Shown here piece after piece: positions 34,218-46,020 of a stretch of 64,000 nucleotides of DNA (its first letter is position 1; the number at the start of each line of letters is the position of its first letter). This DNA is from Harmonia axyridis (taxonomy: Eukaryota > Arthropoda > Insecta > Coleoptera > Coccinellidae): NCBI RefSeq assembly GCF_914767665.1, contig NC_059504.1:13890501-13954500 (forward strand), written 5' to 3'. The notes below the pieces were generated by a model that had not been told where the DNA came from, searched no databases, and saw only the letters and a list, made by a program, of their open reading frames with translations. The position numbers were made by a program, and so were the translations under genes.

Positions 34218-35817
34218 AATGTATGAAAACGTCACATTTGAACTACAAACAACGGTTGAAGCAGTAACAAGAGGAAGGTACCAAAGGCTTGCAACTAGAT
34301 GTGACGTCATTTCATACCTAAAATAAGCGAACTATAATTTCCATCTTCGAAAATAATAAAATTCTGACATTACGGTCCTGTCATTTTAGGAAGATCGATT
34401 CCCATAGCCACCTCCGTACAGGTTTCGATATACGTATCTCCGAATATTTCCATAGTGTATCATAAAAATGCTAATGACAAATTGCTTATTCATAACTCAT
34501 TTTTCTGTAGTAAATTGTTGAGGTGTAGTAGGTTCGTTGCTCACTTAAGTGAAGAAACACAATGGAAAGGTTCAAAAACCAGTCTGAATTCTGATCGATT
34601 GAATTCCAAGGGGCGAAAATTCTCAGCGAAATATTTGTAAGTAATATCATGAGGGCATCTAATTTTACCGAAAAAATCGAAAAAACACGTTGGTAAGTTA
34701 TAAAAAAACCATGAGTGCTGGAGGTAGTTCCCGCATAGTCAATGCTCACCGTTCATATGGAATTGCAGATATAGGACCAAACAGGTTATTCAAAATAAAT
34801 TCTATCAAAATTAAATTTATTGTAGAAGTTAAGATTGTTACAAAGATTTGCAAAAACATACCGACGCGAAACCAAAGTAGTTCTGAATGGTCTGAAATGC
34901 ATTTTGCAATGATGAATTTCAAAATTAAAGACACATAATTCATCACAAGTCTTTTTCTTCTTTTGGTAGATTAAAAAAAATAAGCCCATTATTTGGATTC
35001 CAGCCTGGTCTATGCACCAAGCCAACATAAACACTCTTCATTTGATCACCTCGTAAATTACCAAGCAGTTACCTCACCCAAATGGTCAAAAACTCTAAAA
35101 TGTCTTTATTACTCTTGCCTGACCTACCATAACAAAGAGAATATGATATTATCAAGCCATTGTTATTCCAAACGCTCGGCAATAAAACTTTATATCGATA
35201 TCGTAAGCGTCATCGCAATTACAAGAACTCACATCTCACAGTGGCTTTGATAGGCTGACAACTACATCGGGATGGACCTTGAAAAGAAGAATCATCAACC
35301 CCAGTATCAGATATTGACTTGATGATTTCATTATAGGGCAGAAAAATTCAACTCGCAAATTGCCGGTTACGATTATTCGAAATTGAGAGGAATGGATCTG
35401 TTTACTGAGAATTCGAAACGATTAAATCATTTGATTCGTTGTTTTAATGAAGAACACGTGTGGTAATGACATCTGATGGAAATTTTACGAGATTCGTGAT
35501 GCTTTTGGTTTCCCGACAGAAAGTCTATGATCATTTTCTAAGAACTTCTGGAGTCGTTCGATGGAATAGTTATTCGAGTACCTACCAAGAGCACCTGAGG
35601 GTCTTTGGCCCGAGGTTTTGTAAATCGCCCGGGAGAATCAACATGTCCATGCGTACAAACTTTTATGTCATGCCAGTTAATTACTACATCCACAAATTTG
35701 AAAATTCAATTTTATTTTATCATTGTTATTTTCCACTGAATCGTTATCGTTGCGGCTCTGTTAGCCTTCTGGGAACTACTGCAACCAATTTGATCTTTTG
35801 TTCTCAACCCTAACTAT
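34218..35817. other. Intergenic DNA, nothing recognised
   Basis: The longest frame, 35460-35813 (+, 117 codons), shows no domain I recognise and no splice or promoter context. The region is AT-rich. Confidence 0.35.
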
Positions 35818-37075
35818 TCATACAAACCCAGGAAGGCCGTTGATACGGTTAAAGAAACCGACGACATCGTAAGGAGCCTTGGCTATTACTTCGTGAGTAT
35901 CCAGAACTGACTTTCCCATATGAGTGACTCTTAGGCCAGTCAGCCCCGGACATTTGCACAATATGTGTTCGGCTGTTTCTACCCCCTTTCCATAAAGCCT
36001 GTAGATCTCATCAGCTGACTTACCCATGCGGTACAAAAGGTATTTGCACCGACAATGTCCTGTCAGCAGTCCCACCATTAGCTCAGCTCGTGTTAGCTTC
36101 AGGAGCTTCCTGGTATAGATTGGTGAAGGCACCAGAAATTTCTTTGCCTGAGCAAGACCCGGAGTTTTTCTCCAGAGGGTTTTTTTATTGTCCCACTCTC
36201 ATGGTTGGACCGCTTTTAAAGATCTTTATTCAAGTAAACAGTGTAAAATATAAATAGTGCAAGTGTATATAGGACACAATTCAATGGTACATATAAGTAT
36301 CTATCACAAGGTAACAAATGGAATGTAGGCAGTTAACAATGGTATAAGTGAAAATCAAAAATTGTCTCTGATAACTGTTCACTCTGACACACTTAGAGCG
36401 GAGAAGACCATAAACCCGAACACGAACACATGCAATACGCACAAAAGATCGATTACGCTTTGTGGATCTTGCCAGAGCTAGCAAAAAATGAAATGCTTAT
36501 CCCACGCTCTGCGACTGACATCTTTGTGGATGGACCATCCTCCTCGTAGAGTTGTCATCACGAGGTCCCTTCTAATTTGCGTGGTGTCTATTGAGAGGGC
36601 TTGCAGAAGGGCACTGCTTTCTCGGCACCAGAACCCCCATGCTCCGATGATGAAGGGTAGGACTCGGATGCTCTTGCCAAGATTCCTTGCTGCTACCACC
36701 TCCAACAGCTCTGGCTGATCATATGTCGCTCTCTTCAGATGATATGTTTCAGAGAGCGACCTAGGGGCCTTTTCCAAACCCACAGAAGGGCTGATTACCA
36801 ACAGGTTTTAACTTTGTTGCCTTTTTTCCAAGTTCATCGGATTTTTCGTTTCCTTCAATACCACAATGTCCCGGTACCCATAGTGGAGTTACTTTATTCC
36901 CTCTAGCCAGTTGCTTTATGGTATTACGGTACTCCCATGTCAGTAGAGGCCCTGGCTTTATGTTTCCAGGGTATCAGCGTATCCTGGCTGTCCGTAGTAA
37001 TGTAAATACACGCACCTTTGAGGTTTCTTTTGAGACACTCTTGGCCGCAAATATAGACAACTAGTGTCTCGGTTT
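35818..37075 (-). mobile_element. Non-LTR retrotransposon 3' region (RNase H and tail), fragmented
   Basis: On the - strand, 37070-36790 reads as an RNase H domain: EECLKRNLKGACIYI, a TTDSQ block (catalytic-Asp region of RNase H), NKVTPLWVPGHCGIEGNEKS (the WVPGHxGxxGNE signature) and QPFCG. The frame at 36132-35818 is the tail that usually follows: LMVGLLTGHCRCKYLLYRMG, then a cysteine/histidine motif in ETAEHILCKCPGL. Between them is a 107-codon frame (36801-36478) with an AARNLGKSIRVLPFIIGAWG segment that I cannot place, possibly a separate insertion. Internal stops show it is dead. The clade is probably the I/Jockey/R1 group, which carries RNase H. Confidence 0.75.
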
Positions 37076-37640
37076 GCAAGATAGAGCATCACATCTGAGG
37101 GTTTTGCCAAGAAGTTTGAATCTAATTGATTTAATATCCCATATGTCCAATACATTGAAGAGTGAAAATAAATCTGCAAAATTCCTGAAAAATCAAAACA
37201 GCCAGAAGAAAATGTATTACCAAAAAGATAATGAAACTCCTTCGACAAAGGGTATATTTAATGGTAGAGTATTTGATGGTAAATCGGTAATAACCATAAG
37301 ATGGTCGAATATTCTAATCAGTATCGAAAGGATGTCAGGATATAAAGAGGATAGTAAATCTTCGAAAAAATTAGGTTTCAAGACTGCTTGCATTCATACC
37401 TACCAAGTGATTTTTTTTACAGGAAGTTGGTAAGCAAACGATTAAACATGAATCCATGTTCATTACAGAAATCAAACATTCACGAGGTCCTTTCAGAATT
37501 AGCAATTTTATTTTGGTAATTTGTTATGGTTTTGTTGATAAAATTTATCAAATATACATGAATCTTATTGAGCTGCTCACTTAAGGGACATTTAAAGTAT
37601 TTGAATTATATCCAAGGGCATAATGTATCTACTCAATATA
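37076..37640. other. Intergenic DNA between two elements
   Basis: A 119-codon + strand frame (37074-37433) has no recognisable motif. Nothing else is supported. Confidence 0.35.
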
Positions 37641-37642
37641 TA

Positions 37643-39090
37643 CAGGGTGGCCACTTTTTCAATGGGATTGTATTGGTAACTTTTAAACCATAAGAGTTAG
37701 AAGGTCGGTCAAATGGAGAAAAAGTTGCATGCATAGAAGCATTATAAAGCAGTTCAAACAAATCGAGATTATCAGGGCCGGTTATTGAGATATCATAAAA
37801 AAGTAAATTCTGTCATTTTGATTTTTCTTTTTTTCCCACTTTATTTCAAATATTATCAAAAAATGTTACAGGAATTTTTTATTCGACAGTAAATTTTTCT
37901 CAATTTGACGTAATCAGATTTCGTATCCAACGTTTCGTGCTCTCTGGGCCACCCTCAACCTCATTTTTTTCAATATGGATCTGTATATTTTATGACACTT
38001 TTCGAAATAACTTTTAACGCTGAATTCAACGATATATCATACAATGTCATTCAAAGTTGATTTTCAGGTGATTTTGCCCCTAATCCAATTTTCTTTGGGT
38101 CGGATTAGTAGTGCAATTTATTAAAAACTGCTGTTAATAAAATAGTCAAGAGATGCGAATACAATGATTTTAAATTTGAATACCAAGCCTTGCAAAACTT
38201 ATATCGTAATGATATCAAAATAAAGTTCGATTCTGTAATTTGTTTCAACGGAACAAATGACAAATCCAACAATAGTGATTTCTCGCGAGAAGATGGAGAA
38301 TGTATTGGAAGGTATTCAAGAAGACGAAATAAGCAAATGTATAAGAATTATGGGTTCCAGAACCGTAAAGTGCATTTTACAAAATGGTGGACATTTCGAA
38401 CACTTACTTCATTCATTTTCATTTACTTTCGAAATATCATTTGATTTTTCTTTCATTAAATGATAATTCGTTTAATTATTATGAATTGAGATATGTAAAT
38501 AATTATTACTTGTTTCTTGATTTGATTTTGGTATGTTCCATTTAGTTCAAGATGAGTAAGTTGATTTTCTCATCGAAATGTATTGCATGTTGTTAATTAA
38601 ACTAAAGGTACCTGAATGTAATACAGATCCGACCCAAAGAAATTTGGATAAGGGTCAAAATCACCTGAAAATCAACTTTGAATGGCATTGTATGATATAT
38701 CGTTGAATTCAGCGTTAAAAGTTATTTCGAAAAGTGTCATAAAATATACAGATCCGTATTGAAAAAAATGAGGTTGAGGGTGGCCCAGAGAGTACGAAAC
38801 GTTGGATACGAAATCTGATTACGTCAAATTGAGAAAAATTTACTGTCGAATAAAAAATTCCTGTAACATTTTTTGATAATATTTGAAATAAAGTGGGAAA
38901 AAAAGAAAAATCAAAATGACAGAATTTACTTTTTTTATGATATCTCAATAACCGGCCCTGATAATCTCGATTTGTTTGAAGTGCTTGATAATGCTTCTTT
39001 GCATGCAACTTTTTCTCCATTTGACCGACCTTCTAACTCTTATGGTTTAAAAGTTACCAATACAATCCCATTGAAAAAGTGGCCACCCTG
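37643..39090. mobile_element. Giant palindromic (foldback) element, copy 1
   Basis: About 467-bp arms (37643-38108 and 38624-39090) are near-perfect reverse complements, beginning CAGGGTGGCCACTTTTTCAA and ending with its complement. TA lies on each side (37641-42, 39091-92). The central 515 bp is not palindromic and carries coding-like sequence: DKSNNSDFSREDGE in one frame, then in another MENVLEGIQEDEISKCIRIM followed by NGGHFEHLL, an ending typical of IS630/Tc1-like transposases. Open frames within the arms are mirror artefacts. The copy at 47428-48989 has the same structure. Confidence 0.88.
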
Positions 39091-40025
39091 TATAATGAAA
39101 AATAGTGTATTCTACTCCTACACGTATAAGAGCCTTCGAATCACTTGCTTCAAAAGTACACTTTTATCATTATGAGCTATAAGTTCCAAAAATAAATATT
39201 TATGGGCACAAAGAAGAGTATCTTCAAAAATTCCACAAGAAGTTCACTTGACTCAAAATTTTTATAATGCATGTCACGTCATACCACCATCGTCATGATT
39301 TGGTTCAATACAAACTGAAAAAAAAACATTACGTCAATTTGTCTGTAATCTCACGATCATTGATCTCTGCCTACGAATCTACGTATAAGATGAATGTTTC
39401 CTTTATTACTTACATCATTGGTTCCAAAAATGGAATAATATTGTACGGAATAGTATTCAGGAAGTTATATTCGGAGTATATCTTGACCTTCAGAATAGAA
39501 ATAATGTCCATATCGTTCTATTACATAAGTAAATGCGTGAACACCTACAATTTCGTGAATGTGGATGACCTTAAGATGATATTTTGTATATCAATAGAAA
39601 AAGGAATTCATTGATAGGTTCAAACTGAATGATTTAAACATAATGAAAAGAGTAGTAACATAAGTTAGTTAGTATTTCCATTCTTCTTTCAGGTACCTAT
39701 CTAAAATATGAGCGTTTTTTTCTGCAGTTTGTGTTTTCTGGTATATTTTCAAAACACGTTATTTAATCTGAAATTGGGGTCATTGCCCTATACACCGTTA
39801 CATGTAAATCAATAATGATCTCTTGTATTCTTCTTTGATTGATTCTCATAGCCGCAGTGTATTATACCAGGTCACTCATTATTGAGGCTCAGGGCATAAG
39901 TCCTGAGCCCATCGCACAGATGGCAGTCTCAGTACCAATTTTTTTCGTACCAAGCTTCAAAAGGTGTGTGTCAAAATTTTAGAATATAGAATCGAGTCTG
40001 GATTCACATATTGATTAATGAAGAA
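39091..40025. other. Intergenic DNA, nothing recognised
   Basis: The 115-codon frame at 39267-39614 (+) has no recognisable domain and strongly AT-biased codons. No other feature was seen. Confidence 0.35.
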
Positions 40026-40435
40026 TGGATAAAAACGAGTTTCGTGTATTGATATTACACTATTCCACTATACTGTGCAAGAAAATCAATGGCTTGATGA
40101 GTGATATTCAGACTCTGCTTCTTCATTGATATCATCGGATTCATGTACTATTCATGGACTATTGACCACTCGCTTATTCTCCAGATCTGGCTTCCAATGA
40201 TTACTAGCTTTTTGCAGACCTCAAAATAATGCTTCATGTAATTAATGGTATTTGGCTCTAATAAAGGCAAAGTCGAATCTTTATCTTTCTACAAAAAAGT
40301 TATCGAAAGTAAGAGGATCGTTGGAGTATGTGTTTCATTCTGAAGTGACTGTGTTGACGAATAAATTCAAATTTCTGAGAAAAAATGGGTTCTTTCTCAT
40401 TAGGCCCGAAACTTATTGAGTGAAAAGTTATGGGT
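40026..40435 (+). mobile_element. Mariner relic, internally deleted
   Basis: Starts with a mariner-type N-terminus (MDKNEFRVLILHYS) and, after a large internal deletion, resumes in shifted frames with the third catalytic region (SGFQ-LLAFCRPQNN, a shifted version of the usual ND-YWLFADLK block) and the C-terminus LEYVFHSEV. It ends with the trailer GAAAAAATGGGTTCTTTCTC. The trailer matches 9090-9165 and 58930-59030, defining one subfamily. Confidence 0.55.
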
Positions 40436-41256
40436 GCTTATCTCTGAACTTTATCCAGTATTGTGCTTTCAGTATATCTTTAATTTAGAGGGGGATGTCG
40501 TACGTAATCATCCAACTAAACAAAAAACTATTTTGTCAGTGGGGAATTACCAATGAAACCAAATTTCCCAATACTATCACCTTACTCTAAGGCGTCGTCG
40601 ATTTTTTTGTCAATGTCTAGATAAGGTAGCAAGAGCAAAGTGTGGCAAATAAAAACAATATCAGCAGGGTTATTGAAATTTAAAAGCATATATGCTTAGT
40701 GACTCAAACAATACAATTTATCTACCCAGTATCCTCACTTGGGAGTGTTTGTATCGACCATAATTTGATTATTTGTATTTTTCTACATATTGACGTATTC
40801 GATAATAATTTAGTTATTTATTACCGAATAGGAGGAGCACTTCTACGACACTAAGCCAACCTGAGAAATGAACACCTACAAAATTCGAAAAAGTTATCGG
40901 TCTACTTTTCGATCAACTGAAAAGAAATTGATTGAACCCATGTTTTTCAATACAGTTAATGATACTCAGTAATCAATTGAATTAGGGTGAATAATTTCCT
41001 ACGAATCTGAACTAACACCGGAACTTCATGTAGGTAAATGAAAGATTTATATTCATCAAACAGTAAATCCCATGACTTAAATGTTGATGACTCATTTCAT
41101 AGTCGTCAGTATTTCGAAATTCAATTTGGTTAGGACTAGATAAAGAACGGAAAATACTGTAGAGAAGATAGTTGTCAAAATCACAGTTTAACTGAGTAGC
41201 TAGTGCGGTTAATTTGAACAATAAAATCATTTCCATTCTTCTTTTCTTTATTTGAA
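40436..41256. other. Upstream region of MMP gene A
   Basis: No convincing TATA box or initiator could be picked. AT-rich sequence with no other recognisable feature. Confidence 0.35.
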
Positions 41257-44200
41257 ATGTGGATTGCAAGTGGTTTTATTTTCACCCTTATTTATTTTCA
41301 ATGTTGTCTGTGCAAACCAGGGCTGAAATCAACAATTGTAAGTGTGTACACTTCCATTTGCTACAAGATTTACTGATGCCTAGGCTTAGAAGAGTCGGGA
41401 TAGAAAACATAACAAACATTGAAAATAATCATCAGCTTCAAGCTTAAAAACTAAACTAATCGTTTACATCCCTAAAAATTATTTATTATTATATTCAAAT
41501 TGAATATAGTCTCTGGAGTAACTCTTTTGAGTGAAGACCAGCATAGGTACTTCTAATAAGGCATTTTTAATTTCAGTTTTATTTATCTAAATTTGGTTAT
41601 ATGGAAGAAATCGACATGGAAGCGTCTTCAACAATCATTAAGGCATCATCGTTGAAAAAGAGCATAGGACAGTTTCAGAAATTCATGGGACTTCCAGTAA
41701 CAGGTAATGAAAACTCTAAAATCAAGCACAGGTTCCTTTTTTTAACCTTACTTAGATTTTTATTGACTTTTCGATGAAAGCTCGATTAGAAAGTAATGAG
41801 GACAAAGAACCTCGGATCCAACCACGTAGAGTAAAAGTTTTTCATCTTTTATTTTATCTTCATTTTAGTTGAGTTTTTGTGTTCAGTTAAGTCGCACAAT
41901 ATTGTGAAAATTTTTTAACTGTTTTTCCCATGCAAGCATTGTTCTGAATAGTAATACACATCCCAACCTTTTTCAGGAAAACCGGACAAAGCTACTCTAA
42001 AAATGATGGGTATGCCAAGATGTGGAGTAAAGGACTTGATGGGTCAATCTGGAAAAAGAAAAAAAAGATTCGATACAGAAGGTAAAGGCTTACTTCCAAC
42101 ACTCTCTTATATCCATTAAGTCAGACGGAAATTGGTAGTTCATCTTTTACGCTTCAGGACCAGGCACTTAGTGATTCATCAAGCCAAGTAGCTTGATATT
42201 TATCCAACTACTTGACTTGAAAATCAAGCTCGTGAAAAATTACATACTTGAGCTTGACTTGACTTGATTTTAGATATTTATTGCTTGACTTGAAATCAAG
42301 GTACTTGATTTGCAGGAGAGACTGAAGCATTCGCCAGTGTGATTCATCAAGCCAAGTAGCTTGATATTTATCCAACTACTTGACTTGAAAATCAAGCTCG
42401 TGAAAAATTACATACTTGAGCTTGACTTGACTTGATTTCAGATATTTATTGCTTGACTTGAAATCAAGGTACTTGATTTGCAGGAGAGACTGAAGCATTC
42501 GCCAGTGTGATTCATCAAGCCAAGTAGCTTGATATTTATCCAACTACTTGACTTGAAAATCAAGCTCGTGAAAAATTACATGCTTGACTTGACTTGATTT
42601 TAGATATTTATTGCTTGACTTGAAATCAAGGTACTTGATTTTCAGGAGAGACTGAAGCATTCGTGATTTCATTAGTAGTTTTCTCACATTTCTATGGAAT
42701 CTATTGCTAGATTTTGGTAGTTTCAGAAATATCTTCCCAAACTTGGCCAAAATGACCAAGGATTTTTTTTCCCCAGCATCTGTGGCTCCTGTTGAAAGAC
42801 AATTTTCCAGAGCTGCACCCACAATTATGAAATCAAACAAAGCCTGGAGGTTTTCCAATATAAAGAAGCTTTATTTTTTCAGTATTTTTTATTTCGTTAT
42901 GATTTATAGTGATTTAATTTATGTTTCTATATCAAGAAAGTTGATATTTTCGATTCTTTTATACAATAAGTTGAATAAATAAAACTATTTTTGCAAGGTT
43001 CCTTCTCATTTAATCGTATTTTTATTGATGTGACACTACACAATAAAACTGCCAAAAATCAAGTAGCTTGATAAATAAATACTTGACTTGAGATTGAAAA
43101 ACTTCTACTTGACTTGAGCTTGACTTGAATTCAAGTCAAGCTGAAGCCAAGTAGCTTGAAAATCAAGCCAAGCCGTGAATCCCTACAGGCACTATAAACA
43201 AATGGTGTATCTTCTCTCCTATTAATTATATTGGATTAAAAATACATTGAGAATATATCAAAAGCCAGGTGATATTTTTAATTTTGTCGACACATTATTT
43301 TTATTTTTGTAGGTAGCACTTGGGAGAAGAGAAATATAACTTACAGGATAAACAAGTATCCGACAAAGCTGAAAAGGGATAACGTTGACAGTATAATCAG
43401 AAAAGCCTTCGACTTATGGGCAAAACATGCTGAAATCAATTTTGAGAGTCGTAAAAATTCTAATGAAAAAGTTGACATGGATATTTCATTTATTACGGGC
43501 AAACATGGAGACGATACTCCTTTTGAAGGACCTGAAGGTGTTTTAGCTCACGCATTTTTTCCTGTAAGTATTTGTTAAATATTCAAGTCACTTTATGCCC
43601 AAGAAATTCCTTTAGTAACATCTTATTGGGGCAAAAAATCGAGAAATCAATGAACTCGGCAACACAAAAATAAAATTAGAACTGTGTGTTATATTTTTCA
43701 CCGCAAAGTCTCAGCTTTCATCTCCTTCGAATTATTATTTTATTCATTAATTTCATATTTTATTAATATTTATTTTATTTAATATTACCTTCTGATATAA
43801 CAAAATGTAACTCTCTTTAGAGAGTTACATTTTGTGCATTTTTACCCCAAGTATAAGTGGTTACCTTACCTCGATATCGCCTTTTTTTTAATTTCATAAA
43901 TCCTTCTGTTTCAATGATGATTTATTTATAAGAAAGGACGAATAATAAACCAAATTGTAGAATTTGCATTGTTTCCACAGAAATTTGGAGGCGACGTTCA
44001 CTTCGATGACTCTGAAGAATGGACCATTGACTCACCAAAGGGTATTAACTTACTTCAAGTGGCCAATCATGAAATAGGACATGCTTTGGGATTGCTGCAC
44101 TCTGATGAACTTGACTCTTCTATGTCGCCATTGTACAACGATTTCATTCCAAATTTTATGCTCCATACAGATGATGTACAGGGTATACAGAAATTATATG

Positions 44201-44289
44201 GAAAAAGAATAGATCACAAGTTGAAGAAGCCTCCAAAAACATCTCAAGAGATTTGGGACGATTATTGGGAGAATTTGGTCGATTATTAA
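41257..44289 (+). CDS. Secreted matrix metalloproteinase without hemopexin domain (MMP A), 5 exons
   Basis: Exons 41257-41337, 41577-41703, 41977-42081, 43313-43563 and 43981-44289 join to 873 nt (290 aa); all introns are GT-AG, with phases 0, 1, 1, 0. Residues 1 to about 19 form a signal peptide (MWIASGFIFTLIYFQCCLC). Residues 28-69 are the propeptide (FYLSKFGYMEE). The cysteine switch is PRCGVKD (Cys85, which would hold the catalytic zinc; the usual Pro after Val is Lys). A furin-type KRKKR site at 96-100 precedes the catalytic domain. Exon 5 has HEIGHALGLLH (zinc ligands His218, His222, His228; Glu219 the catalytic base) and the Met-turn SSMSP (Met236). The protein ends 27 residues after IQKLYGKR with no hemopexin repeats, so it is matrilysin-like. 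The expected role is secreted zinc endopeptidase acting on matrix or secreted proteins after prodomain removal. The ATG was chosen because it starts the signal peptide and the exon ends at GTAAGT. Its partner is the - strand gene at 55286-61035. Confidence 0.92.
42169..43185 (+). mobile_element. hAT element in MMP A intron 3, exact 8-bp TSD, copy B
   Basis: Termini TAGTGATTCATCAAGCC (left) and GGCTTGCC-type complement ending GTGAATCCCTA (right) are flanked by a perfect 8-bp duplication CAGGCACT (42161-42168 and 43186-43193), the hAT signature. The left third is a tandem array. About 42700-42860 encodes the remaining hAT dimerisation segment (LAKMTKDFFSPASVAPVERQ then FSRAAPT). Both ends are dense in CTTGA/TCAAG motifs. 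It lacks most of the transposase, so it is non-autonomous. It shares sequence with 21357-22225. Confidence 0.9.
42171..42663. repeat. 168-bp tandem array inside the hAT, about 2.9 units
   Basis: Units start at GATTCATCAAGCCAAGTAGC at 42172, 42341 and 42509, giving 169 and 168 bp spacing. Each unit contains the element's own left terminus plus CTTGA motifs and ends in GAGAGACTGAAGCATTCG. The copy at 21357 has only one unit, so the array expanded in this copy. Confidence 0.88.
43800..43835. repeat. Perfect 17-bp hairpin in MMP A intron 4
   Basis: ACAAAATGTAACTCTCT, a two-base TT loop, then the exact reverse complement AGAGAGTTACATTTTGT. It lies between exons 4 and 5. It may be a minimal foldback remnant or an RNA structure. 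Confidence 0.8.
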
Positions 44290-44356
44290 ATTCAAAATTG
44301 AAACATGACTAACTGAAATTTTTATTTAATCATTTGTTATTTCCTCTTTTTCACAG

Positions 44357-44362
44357 AATAAA
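44357..44362 (+). promoter_or_regulatory. Polyadenylation signal of MMP A
   Basis: AATAAA lies 68 nt after the stop codon, followed by a T/G-containing stretch. It is the first canonical signal after the gene. Confidence 0.6.
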
Positions 44363-44651
44363 GGCTGTATGCTCATATATTAGGTCGGAGAACAACGCAA
44401 AAGAAGGAATAGTCAGTAATAAATCTAGCCACATTTGAAAATTTGCACCTTAAAAGAATATCTGCTTCAGAGTCTATCGAAGGTAGTAGTTAGTAATCAC
44501 TTTAAGATTGTAGTAACTCTTTGCTCACTGAGAGATCACCTTGCAACACATACGGTCATTACTGTCACCTTCAACAAATGGAGTAGTTTCTGATGCTTGC
44601 TTTTCGTACAACAGTCGCAGAAATTCAATTTTTGTAAAATTCGCATACGTA

Positions 44652-45553
44652 AAGGGTGTTTTTTTCAGAGCTATAGAACTTTAAATTGCAATAAAACAAC
44701 GATGGATTATTCTATTGACATGAATTTTATTTATCCGCAAGATTATCTTGTGGCATTAAATTTTGAATATGATTTCTGATATATGACCGCCACGACTGGC
44801 TCGGATATAGTCCAATCTGGACGTCCAATTTTCGATGACATTCTCCAACATTTGTGGCCGTATATCGGCAATAACACGGCGAATGTTGTCTTCCAAATGG
44901 TCAAGGGTTTGTGGCTTATCCGCATAGACCAATGACTTTACATAGCCCCACAGAAAGTAGTCTAGTGGTGAAAAACGTGAAATTAGGCGGTCACCAAACG
45001 TATCTTTCAATAAATCGATTGTGGCACGAGCTGCGTGACATGTTGCGCCGTCTTGTTGAAACCACAGCTCCTGGACATCATGGTTGTTCAATTCAGGAAT
45101 GAAAAAGTTAGTAATTATGGCTCTATACCGATCACCATTGACTGTAACGTTCTGGCCATCATCGTTTTTGAAGAAGTACGGACCAATTATTCCACCAGCC
45201 CATAAAGCGCACCAAACAGTCAGTTTTTCTGGATGTAACGGTGTTTCGACATACACATGAGGATAAACTTCACTCCAAATGCGGCAGTTCAGTTTGTTGA
45301 CGTAGCCATTCAACCAGAAGTGCGCTTCATCGTTAAACAAAATAAAATGGACGTAGTCCGCGATACGTATTCCGCACAGAACCATTATTTTCGAAATAAA
45401 ATTGCACTATTTGCAAGCGTTGTTTAGGCGTGAGTCTATTCATGATAAATTGCTAAACCAAACTGAGAATAAATCACTTGACAGCTGTTAAATCGGTCGC
45501 CATCTTGAACAAAAATGCCAACTTAAAGTTATATACCTCGAAAAAAACACCCG
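44652..45553 (-). mobile_element. IS630/Tc1-like deletion derivative, copy 1
   Basis: Imperfect TIRs (right end read inward ACGGGTGTTTTTTTCGAGG; left AAGGGTGTTTTTTTCAGAG) are flanked by TA at 44650-51 and 45554-55. The - strand has a transposase start (MNRLTPKQRLQIVQFYFENN) near 45440. This runs into NTYR-LRP and is then joined, by an internal deletion and frame change, to a 209-codon frame (45385-44756): FILFNDEAHFWLNGYVNK (first Asp), GGIIGPYFFKNDDGQNVTVN, LWFQQDGATCHAARATIDLL (second Asp), SPLDYFLWGYVKSLVYADKP (third Asp) and GGHISEIIFKI. A further deletion removes the WPPRSCDLT segment before SPLDYF. Two more copies with the same first deletion are at 49921-50844 and 62759-63691. Confidence 0.88.
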
Positions 45554-45797
45554 TTACAACGCGCGACCAAATTCTCAAGTCCAGTCTAGCGTTCCACTTT
45601 GAATCGTTGCATTCACGCACTGAGCTGAACAAATATGAACTTTATTTTGAGACACCTTGTATGAAAATGGGGAACAATCGATTTTTCCAAGCATGCATGT
45701 ATTATTTTATATGCTTCATCGTTAGCTCAAGAAATTAAAAAAAGAAAGTGATGAATAACGGAAATCTATGTTTATATGTAACCTTGTGATAAAAAAA
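45554..45797. other. Short intergenic segment
   Basis: Less than 250 bp between a transposon and an RT relic; nothing was recognised. Confidence 0.3.
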
Positions 45798-46020
45798 GGT
45801 TGAAGAATATAAATATTTGGGTTTGCTGATCGACCATAAGCTGTCTTGGTGATTTCCTATAAAAAAACTCAACGGCAAACTTGCTCCAATAATAGGTGCT
45901 ATAAGAAGATATGCAAATTTCTCAACTGATCATGCTAGAAAAAAATATGTATATGAAAGCATTATTTGATCACAACTTAGATTTATGTTAGTTTGTTGGG
46001 GAACTGCACCAATTTACTTA
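45798..46020 (+). mobile_element. Non-LTR retrotransposon RT relic, left part
   Basis: The + strand reads VEEYKYLGLLIDHKLSW, a thumb-adjacent RT motif (YLGI-x-ID-x-L-x-W) of Jockey/CR1-type elements, then KLNGKLAPIIGAIRRYANF and LVCWGTAPIYL. It is broken by stops. The reading resumes as LDQLQRYQKRVIKAV at 46466 after the MITE at 46021-46461, so one element is split in two. Confidence 0.7.

Noticed and set aside
37074..39175. Open frames in the arms of the palindromic element (for example 38715-39020 and 38873-39175)
   Set aside because: They are mirror-image frames of the inverted arms, repeated in the second copy, with no protein similarity.
39267..39614. 115-codon + strand frame
   Set aside because: AT-driven codon use, no domain, and no splice or promoter context.
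42171..42663. Long direct repeats resembling a satellite or CRISPR array
   Set aside because: The repeats are the duplicated left end of a hAT element bounded by an exact target duplication.
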